From positions 1 to 5,728 of the forward strand of contig DAOVCL010000129.1 in NCBI GenBank assembly GCA_030670005.1: a stretch of DNA of 5,728 bases, written 5' to 3'. Shown here in pieces: positions 1 to 4,287 of this stretch. This DNA comes from Candidatus Zixiibacteriota bacterium. GTDB lineage: Bacteria > SM23-81 > DAOVCL01. Numbering within the stretch: position 1 is the stretch's first letter; every line of letters begins with the position of its first letter. Below the pieces are notes generated by a model that saw only the letters and a list, made by a program, of their open reading frames with translations, was not told where the DNA came from and did no database searches. A program made the translations under genes and the position numbers.

Positions 1-13
1 GGTAAAATTTTTC

Positions 14-42
14 TTGACAGCCTTGACCCAAGAGGCTATAAT
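14..42 (+). promoter_or_regulatory. Perfect consensus sigma70-type promoter for the M23 peptidase gene
   Basis: TTGACA lies at 14-19 and TATAAT at 37-42, separated by exactly 17 bp, so both hexamers and the spacing match the housekeeping consensus. An A/T-rich stretch (AAAATTTTT, 5-13) sits just upstream where an UP element would be. Initiation would be expected near 49-50, giving a leader of about 20 nt before the GTG at 70. A second TTGAC at 23-27 repeats the -35 core 9 bp downstream. The hexamers are seen directly; promoter activity is inferred. Confidence 0.88.
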
Positions 43-55
43 AGCCCTCAATTGG

Positions 56-63
56 AAAGAGGA
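56..63 (+). promoter_or_regulatory. Shine-Dalgarno site deciding the GTG start of the M23 peptidase
   Basis: AAAGAGGA ends 6 nt before the GTG at 70-72. No ATG in the same frame has a comparable site, which supports the GTG start. With the predicted transcription start near 49-50, this site fills most of the short leader. Confidence 0.7.
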
Positions 64-69
64 TCATAA

Positions 70-999
70 GTGAGATTGAACTCTATAACACTCGTGGTTA
101 TCCCCCATAAGGAGGAAAGATCTGTGTGGGAGAAGTCCTTCTCCCCGGTTTCTCTCTTCCTTCTCTTAACTTTTCTTCTCCTTTTTCTTGGGGGATGGAT
201 ATTCCTTGCCCAATCCTATCTCTCCCGCGCTTATCAGAGTATGAGGCTAAGGAGGCTCTCCGAGGAGAATGAGATCCTCAGGACAAGGCTCTCCCGATTT
301 CAAGATCGGGTCCAGGAACTGGATCTCCAGATGGCCCAGATCACCCAGAGGGAGAAGTCACTGAGGATAGTGGCCGACTTACCAGATATTAGTCCCCAGG
401 TAAGGGAGGTGGGGGTGGGAGGAGAAGGGGGTGGACCCCCAGATCCTCTCTTCTTCTATGATGAGGAAGCTGCCCAACAAACGGAAGACATCAGCCTTAG
501 CCTGGAAAGGCTCCTTCGCCAGACCAAACTGGAGAAGGAGAGTTTGGCAGAAATCTGGAAAAGCTTAGAAAATAAAAGATATCTGCTCTCCCATACCCCA
601 TCAATTAAACCTACTGTTGGCTACATTACCAGGGGATTTGGCATGCACATCGATCCCTTCACCGGCCAATTGAGGCCTCACTATGGCATCGACTTTGCCG
701 CCAAGGTGGGAACGCCGGTTTGGACAACCGCCGATGGCCGGGTGGCAAACATAGGCTGGGACCGAAGTGGATTTGGCACCTATATCGAAGTTGACCATCG
801 TAAGGGGTTTCAGACCTACTATGCCCATCTCTCCAAGGTAGAGGTCAGCTTGGGGGAGGAGGTGAAGAGGGGACAGCTCATTGGTCGGGTAGGCAACACC
901 GGAAGGTCCACCGGTCCCCACCTTCACTACGAGGTAAGGGTAAATGGCTCACCGGTAAATCCACGCAACTACTTCTTCCCGGAAAATATAGTCGATTGA
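70..999 (+). CDS. Membrane-anchored coiled-coil M23 family metallopeptidase
   Basis: This 309-residue protein is a probable peptidoglycan endopeptidase (LytM/peptidase M23 family) acting in the periplasm from an inner-membrane anchor. A short N-terminal cytoplasmic segment contains an IPHKEE motif. One transmembrane helix follows at about 27-47, then a charged heptad-like coiled coil at about 57-98, a glycine-rich linker (about 115-122) and a second helical stretch at about 136-170. The M23 domain spans about 180-303. Its zinc-binding residues are visible as H204 and D208 in HYGIDF and H286 in GPHLHYEVR, with the catalytic-type H253 in YYAHLS. All key residues are present, so it should be an active enzyme rather than an EnvC/NlpD-type inactive activator. 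M23 proteins with this N-terminal layout often sit beside bactofilin genes in Deltaproteobacteria and relatives (from memory), but no bactofilin gene follows here. The gene has its own consensus promoter and a likely terminator downstream. Confidence 0.93.
   Translation: MRLNSITLVVIPHKEERSVWEKSFSPVSLFLLLTFLLLFLGGWIFLAQSYLSRAYQSMRLRRLSEENEILRTRLSRFQDRVQELDLQMAQITQREKSLRIVADLPDISPQVREVGVGGEGGGPPDPLFFYDEEAAQQTEDISLSLERLLRQTKLEKESLAEIWKSLENKRYLLSHTPSIKPTVGYITRGFGMHIDPFTGQLRPHYGIDFAAKVGTPVWTTADGRVANIGWDRSGFGTYIEVDHRKGFQTYYAHLSKVEVSLGEEVKRGQLIGRVGNTGRSTGPHLHYEVRVNGSPVNPRNYFFPENIVD
404..440 (+). repeat. G-tract cluster with G-quadruplex pattern and adjoining GC hairpin
   Basis: On the coding strand of the M23 gene, four G-tracts (404-406, 411-415, 417-419, 427-431) are separated by 4, 1 and 7 nt, fitting the standard G-quadruplex pattern. 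The last tract can instead pair with CCCCC at 436-440 around a TGGA loop. The stretch encodes the Gly-rich linker before the second helical region, so amino acid composition alone may explain it. Confidence 0.45.
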
Positions 1000-1146
1000 G
1001 GCAGATGTATAGTTCGCTTCGGGTTATATTAACCAAGGGAGGTCGACCAAGAGAACGGCTCTCATTCCCTTAACCAGCCTGTTAGCTCATCATCCACCCT
1101 GACATTCGACCTTGACAATCCCCCTTATTAGTCCTACCTTGAACTT

Positions 1147-1170
1147 AGCCGCCTGCGGCGGGGCTTTTTT
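1147..1170 (+). terminator. Probable intrinsic terminator after the M23 peptidase gene
   Basis: A GC-only stem CCGCC (1149-1153) / GGCGG (1157-1161) with a TGC loop is followed by GGC and six T residues (1165-1170). An alternative pairing uses AGCC at the base with GGCT. The T-run lies on the plus side, so it would stop plus-strand transcripts. It is about 150 nt beyond the M23 stop codon, which is rather far, but it separates that gene from the permease gene. Confidence 0.7.
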
Positions 1171-1220
1171 GACGGGATAACAGGATGAATAGGATTTTTA
1201 TTCATCCCCTCCATCCCGTC
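1171..1220. repeat. Two-part inverted repeat with periodic GGAT motif
   Basis: The outer arms GACGGGAT (1171-1178) and ATCCCGTC (1213-1220) are perfect 8-bp complements. The inner arms GGATGAAT (1183-1190) and ATTCATCC (1200-1207) are also perfect 8-bp complements. Internal loops are 4 and 5 nt and the apical loop is 9 nt. The left half carries GGAT at 1175, 1183 and 1192, a spacing of 8-9 nt. I recall similar GGAT-rich hairpins scattered as intergenic repeats in several bacterial phyla, but family membership is not shown here. Confidence 0.75.
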
Positions 1221-1248
1221 TATTATTGTAACCCGCATTTGGATCGTA

Positions 1249-1285
1249 ACATTCAAATCAGCTACCAGCGGCACATTTGAATTGT
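1249..1285. repeat. ATTCAAAT inverted repeat
   Basis: ATTCAAAT (1251-1258) and ATTTGAAT (1275-1282) are perfect complements around a 16-nt centre. Two further pairs (A1249-T1285 and C1250-G1284) form if T1283 bulges. It could be an RNA hairpin or an operator-like dyad. No regulator is encoded nearby to favour the second reading. Confidence 0.6.
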
Positions 1286-1291
1286 GGGACC

Positions 1292-1344
1292 TGTCTGCGT
1301 GCCTGCCTGTACCAAGCACGGCAGACAAGCACCGCACAGGCAGG
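1292..1344. repeat. Interleaved inverted repeats with pseudoknot topology
   Basis: Stem A pairs 1292-1302 (TGTCTGCGTGC) with 1316-1327 (GCACGGCAGACA), 11 bp with G1320 bulged. Stem B pairs CCTGCCTGT at 1302-1310 with ACAGGCAGG at 1336-1344, 9 bp and perfect. The left arm of B lies in the loop of A and the right arm lies outside it, so the order is A-B-A'-B'. The stems could form an H-type pseudoknot or exclude one another. Confidence 0.65.
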
Positions 1345-1366
1345 GAGGCCTCCAGACCTTTCAAGA

Positions 1367-1392
1367 GCTGTCAGGAGGTAACTCCTGACAGC
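1367..1392. repeat. Perfect 11-bp hairpin with GTAA tetraloop upstream of the permease gene
   Basis: GCTGTCAGGAG (1367-1377) and CTCCTGACAGC (1382-1392) pair perfectly around GTAA (1378-1381), a GNRA-type loop in RNA. Four T residues follow only after a 4-nt gap (1397-1400), so it is a poor intrinsic terminator. The stem and loop contain AGGAGGT, an ideal Shine-Dalgarno sequence, but the permease start lies 40 nt further on, too far for direct use. Confidence 0.75.
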
Positions 1393-1415
1393 ACACTTTT
1401 AAAAATGGAAATATC

Positions 1416-1421
1416 TATAAT
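1416..1421 (+). promoter_or_regulatory. Possible -10 element just upstream of the permease gene
   Basis: TATAAT at 1416-1421 is a perfect -10 hexamer, but no recognisable -35 lies 16-18 bp upstream and there is no extended TGn. Initiation about 7 nt downstream would leave a leader of only about 5 nt before the ATG at 1433. It is the only promoter-like signal I can offer for this gene, and it is weak. Confidence 0.3.
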
Positions 1422-1432
1422 TTCAGGGTGTT

Positions 1433-2770
1433 ATGAGAATCCTTTCCAAATATATTTTGCGAGAGCATATCAGCCCCTTCCTCTTTGGCTTAGCGGTCAT
1501 CACCTTCATTTTGGTGGTAGATTTTATCTTAGAAATAGCCAACCTGATCATAGGAAGAGGGGTAAGTGCCTCCACTGTGCTGGAATTATTTCTCTTTAAT
1601 TTAGGATGGATGTTCGCCCTCTCCATCCCTATGTCCGTGCTGGTGGCGACTCTAATGGCCTTTGGCCGACTCTCCGGGGACAACGAGATAACTGCCATAA
1701 AATCATCAGGGATAAGCCTCTATCGAGCTGTATCTGCCCCACTTATTGTCTCCCTTGGGTTGGCCTTTCTCCTCATCCTCTTCAACAACTATGTTCTCCC
1801 CTGGACAAACCACCGAGCCAGGATCTTGGGGGCCCAGCTGGGGAGGAGGAGGCCGACCTTGGGGTTAAAGGAAGGGGTCTTCATTGATGACTTCCCCGGC
1901 TATAGCATCTTGGTGAGAAAGGTGCACCAGAAAAGCTCTCAGATCGAAGGAATCACCATCTATGAGGAGAAAGGCAGAAGATCACCCCGCACTATCTTGG
2001 CCCGGAAGGGCAACCTCTCCTTCTCCCCTCAGGGAAATTCCCTTACTTTAGATCTATATAATGGGGAGATACATGAGATTGATCAGGATGACCCAAGCAG
2101 ATATAGGAGGTTGACCTTCAAGAAGTATACCCTAACCCTGAAAGGGGCTGGGGAAGGAGTAAGCAGGATTAACCAAGAATACAGAGGGGATAGGGAGATT
2201 GGCATTGGGGAGCTCCTCCGCAGGGCTAAGGTGGAGGAAGAGAAGATGACAAGGGAAAAGAGGGCTATCGATAACATATTGGAGGGAAAAGGGATCTCCC
2301 CCCATAAGGGGTTAAGAGAGGAGCTTCTGAAACAGGATCCAAAGACCCTCTCGCTCATCCAGGGAAAGGAGAGGGTGATAGATTACGCCCGTAAAAGGAA
2401 GAACAGCTATATGGTTGAGGTTTACAAGAAGTTCTCCATCCCCTTTGCCTGCTTAGTCTTCATCTTAATTGGCGCCCCCTTAGGTGTTATGGCACACAAG
2501 GGGGGCATTGGGGTGGGCATAGGTCTTAGCTTAGGTTTTTTCCTCCTCTATTGGGCTTTCCTTATTGGAGGAGAGGAACTGGCAGACCGTAACCTCATCC
2601 CCCCCTTCTGGGCTATGTGGGCTCCCAACTTGATTATAGGGGGAGCCGGTTTCTACCTTTTGAGCAGAAGGGTAAGGGAGACCAAGTTTTTTTCCTGGCC
2701 ACAGCTTAAGCTGTGGCTGAGGAGGTTCATCGGCCTACCAACCTCCAGTCGCCCCTCCTCCACCACTTGA
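1433..2770 (+). CDS. lptF: LptF/LptG (YjgP/YjgQ) family LPS export permease
   Basis: This is a subunit of the inner-membrane LptB2FG ABC transporter, which extracts lipopolysaccharide and passes it to LptC/LptA. The 445-residue protein shows the family layout. The N-terminal helix motif is SKYILREH (5-12), and TM1 spans about 16-36, TM2 about 50-77 and TM3 about 97-117, ending in NNYVLP (118-123). The periplasmic jellyroll-like domain covers about 125-250. TM4 (about 335-353), TM5 (about 359-379) and TM6 (about 393-411) come after KKFSIPFA (332-339). It is longer than E. coli LptF or LptG (about 360 residues) because of a charged helical stretch at about 256-330, seen in many non-enterobacterial homologues (from memory), and a basic Ser/Thr-ended tail. 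F versus G cannot be settled here; the symbol is provisional. The ATG has only a weak AGGG site (1425-1428). No partner gene is adjacent, and the 3' end overlaps the convergent TPM gene. Confidence 0.93.
   Translation: MRILSKYILREHISPFLFGLAVITFILVVDFILEIANLIIGRGVSASTVLELFLFNLGWMFALSIPMSVLVATLMAFGRLSGDNEITAIKSSGISLYRAVSAPLIVSLGLAFLLILFNNYVLPWTNHRARILGAQLGRRRPTLGLKEGVFIDDFPGYSILVRKVHQKSSQIEGITIYEEKGRRSPRTILARKGNLSFSPQGNSLTLDLYNGEIHEIDQDDPSRYRRLTFKKYTLTLKGAGEGVSRINQEYRGDREIGIGELLRRAKVEEEKMTREKRAIDNILEGKGISPHKGLREELLKQDPKTLSLIQGKERVIDYARKRKNSYMVEVYKKFSIPFACLVFILIGAPLGVMAHKGGIGVGIGLSLGFFLLYWAFLIGGEELADRNLIPPFWAMWAPNLIIGGAGFYLLSRRVRETKFFSWPQLKLWLRRFIGLPTSSRPSSTT
2698..2717. repeat. Perfect 20-bp palindrome near the convergent gene ends
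   Basis: A 10-bp self-complementary dyad, GCCACAGCTT followed by AAGCTGTGGC, lies within the 3' part of the permease gene, 17 nt past the stop of the minus-strand TPM gene. A T7 run (2687-2693) precedes it on the plus strand, which is the wrong side for a plus-strand intrinsic terminator and gives an A-run on the minus strand. It may act as a 3' stabilising or cruciform structure, or be a coding coincidence. Confidence 0.6.
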
Positions 2771-3487
2771 CCCCCCACCAAATCCGCCAAATCCACCGCC
2801 AAATCCCCCCCCTCCAAAGCTCCCTCCACTCCAGAACCCCCTCCCCATCCCCATTCCCAGGAGGAAGGGGAAGAGAAATCTCCCTCTCAGGAGGAAAATG
2901 AGAAAGAAGAAGAAGACAAAAGCTGAGATGAGGCCTCCACAGTGGGGGCCAGATGCTGGTCTGTAGGGGGTTAACCTGTTTCCCCCTTGATCGGATAACT
3001 CCACCCCATATTCTGAGGCTATCCTCTGGGCCAGGGCAGCAGTCCCCAGGTAGAGCCCTTTCCCATAATCACCCACCCTGAAATAGGGAAGCATAACCTC
3101 CCTTATTATCCCACCACAGAACCCATCAGGAAGGGGCCCCTCCAATCCATATCCAGGTTCTATCCTTACCTTCTTGTTGGCTATGGCAAGGAGGATGAGA
3201 ACCCCGTTGTCCTTACCCTTTTGGCCAATTCCCCATTTTTGGAAAAGCTGGTTGACAAACTCCTCAGGTCCCAACTCACCTAAGGATTCAACCGTAACCA
3301 CTGCTATCTCCGCCCCCGTCTTCTCCTTTAACTGTTTAGCCAGGTATTCGATGCGGGAGGCATAATCTCCACCTACCACCCCGGCGAAATCGCTTACATA
3401 GCCTACAGGCTGAGGGATCTTCTGCCCAAAGGATGGCGAAAAAAGGGAAAGAAGGATGAAAAAGAGGGGAATCTTTATCCTTCTCAT
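2735..3487 (-). CDS. TPM-domain (YgcG/Psb32-like) exported protein with glycine-rich tail
   Basis: This 250-residue protein belongs to the TPM family (TLP18.3/Psb32/MOLO-1-like), whose bacterial members are envelope proteins of uncertain function. A signal peptide (basic MRRIK, hydrophobic core 7-17, likely cleavage near SFG-Q at 21/22) precedes the TPM domain at about 27-165. Family-typical stretches include VSDFAGVV (31-38), KTGAEIAVVTV (56-66), KDNGVLILLA (92-101) and RIEPGYGLEG (108-117). A very hydrophobic membrane segment follows at about 186-200, with a second possible one at about 204-214. The tail from about 217 is nearly all Gly/Ser/Phe and ends GGGGATGGW, matching the usual YgcG-type ending. 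The ATG overlaps the stop of the upstream hydrolase gene as ATGA, which points to translational coupling. It is the last gene of the operon, and its final 36 nt overlap the permease gene on the other strand. A link to methionine metabolism is not apparent. Confidence 0.9.
   Translation of the reverse strand: MRRIKIPLFFILLSLFSPSFGQKIPQPVGYVSDFAGVVGGDYASRIEYLAKQLKEKTGAEIAVVTVESLGELGPEEFVNQLFQKWGIGQKGKDNGVLILLAIANKKVRIEPGYGLEGPLPDGFCGGIIREVMLPYFRVGDYGKGLYLGTAALAQRIASEYGVELSDQGGNRLTPYRPASGPHCGGLISAFVFFFFLIFLLRGRFLFPFLLGMGMGRGFWSGGSFGGGGFGGGFGGFGGGSSGGGGATGGW
2778..2806. repeat. Short imperfect tandem repeat encoding Gly-Phe motifs
   Basis: CCAAATCC occurs on the plus strand at 2778-2785, 2787-2794 and 2799-2806, 9 and 12 nt apart. 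On the minus strand these encode GGFGG units of the TPM protein's tail. Such repeats could change in copy number by slippage without breaking the frame. Confidence 0.6.
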
Positions 3488-4284
3488 CTGCTCACCAGTT
3501 GGTAGTAGAGATCGGGCCTTCTATCGGAGAAGAGATCGTTCTCCTGGGTTACGGCCTTATCCTTAGCCATTGAGGGATCAAGATCGACTATCCCCACCTC
3601 CTCCTCTTCCAAAGAGGCTTGCAGGAGAAGCTCACCTCCAGGGCCGGTTATCTGGCTTTCCCCGGTGAATTTCAACTCCCTCTCTCCCCTTTTTTCCCTT
3701 CCAATACGATTGGCGGTGACGATGAAGACCCTATTCTCTATCGCTCTGGTAATCATAGCCCTCTGACACCAGGGGAGAACAAGGTTGGCCGGCTGGCAGA
3801 TTATCTCCGCCCCCTTGAGGGCCAAAATCCTGGCTGCCTCGGGGAATATCCAGTCAAAGCAGATCATCAACCCCACCTTTATTCCCCTTACATCATAGAC
3901 GGAAAAACCCTCTCCTCCGGAGGTAAACCACCTTTTCTCCTTGGCGAAGAGATGAACCTTCCGGTAAATTCCCTCCACACCAGGAGGTCCAACCAGAATG
4001 GCGGAGTTGAATAAACCTCCCTCATATCTCTCCGCTAATCCGGCAACCACAAAGGTCCCCCTCCTCTGGCAGAATTCGGCCAGAGCCTGTGATGTCCTTC
4101 CCTGAGGGATTTCCTCGGCAAGGCCCTCCAACTCCCCCTTTGAGGTAAAGAGATACCCGGTGTTGAAAAGCTCCGGAAGAACAAGTAGCTCGGCCTCTTT
4201 GCCCTCCATAATGGTCAATGCCCTCCTTATATTCCCCTCCACATCCCCAAACCTTGGTTCCATCTGAACGAAGCCGACCCTCAT
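3484..4284 (-). CDS. Nitrilase-superfamily carbon-nitrogen hydrolase
   Basis: This 266-residue cytoplasmic C-N hydrolase cleaves an amide or nitrile bond through a Glu-Lys-Cys triad. The catalytic residues are visible: E38 in LPELFNTGY, K109 in YRKVHLF, C142 in MICFDWIFPE, plus the usual extra glutamate E116. The protein starts directly in the first beta strand (MRVGFVQME) and ends soon after NDLFSDRRPDLYY, so it is a single full-length domain. From memory, the sequence closely resembles the Pyrococcus nitrilases PH0642/PaNit, including MEP near the start, CFDW-FPE and the ND-F-DRR end; this should be confirmed by alignment. The substrate is unknown. Next to ahcY, an omega-amidase role in methionine recycling is conceivable, as for Bacillus MtnU. 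The ATG lies only 3 nt past the ahcY stop (TAG GAG ATG), in the same frame. GGGGA inside the last ahcY codons, 8 nt before the ATG, may be the ribosome site. Its TGA overlaps the TPM start. Confidence 0.92.
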   Translation of the reverse strand: MRVGFVQMEPRFGDVEGNIRRALTIMEGKEAELLVLPELFNTGYLFTSKGELEGLAEEIPQGRTSQALAEFCQRRGTFVVAGLAERYEGGLFNSAILVGPPGVEGIYRKVHLFAKEKRWFTSGGEGFSVYDVRGIKVGLMICFDWIFPEAARILALKGAEIICQPANLVLPWCQRAMITRAIENRVFIVTANRIGREKRGERELKFTGESQITGPGGELLLQASLEEEEVGIVDLDPSMAKDKAVTQENDLFSDRRPDLYYQLVSR

Positions 4285-4287
4285 CTC

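Larger units (their letters stand above)
1000..1432. other. Intergenic region dominated by inverted repeats
   Basis: This 433-bp gap lies between two same-strand genes. No ORF here has convincing coding character. The left part (1000-1146) holds minor inverted repeats: GGTTA/TAACC around 1022-1034, AAGGGA/TCCCTT at 1035-1040 and 1066-1071 enclosing GAGA/TCTC at 1051-1054 and 1060-1063, and the palindrome GGTCGACC at 1041-1048. The right part (1147-1400) is a run of stronger hairpins listed separately. A 22-codon ORF at 1005-1073, with GAGG 3 nt before its ATG, is possible but unsupported. Confidence 0.7.

Noticed and set aside
1112..1140. TTGACA at 1112-1117 with TACCTT 17 bp downstream as a promoter
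   Set aside because: The -10 match is poor and any transcript would start right at the GC-rich terminator at 1147-1170, so it is unlikely to serve the permease gene.
1000..1146. Possible tRNA or small RNA gene
   Set aside because: No cloverleaf, T-loop GTTCGA-type motif or CCA end fits; only short dyads are present.
1134..1599. ORFs of 76 and 105 codons across the intergenic hairpins on both strands
   Set aside because: They are built from inverted-repeat DNA, lack family-like sequence, and the plus-strand one runs out of frame into the permease gene.
2687..2693. T7 run in the permease gene as a slippage or phase-variation site
   Set aside because: The tract is short and lies in the tail after the last membrane helix, so shifts would have little obvious effect.
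2698..2717. Palindrome as an intrinsic terminator for either convergent gene
   Set aside because: No T-run follows the stem in either direction; the T7 is upstream on the plus strand.
3619..4014. 131-codon plus-strand ORF opposite the nitrilase-family gene
   Set aside because: The minus-strand frame carries the full catalytic triad; the antisense frame has no recognisable domain.
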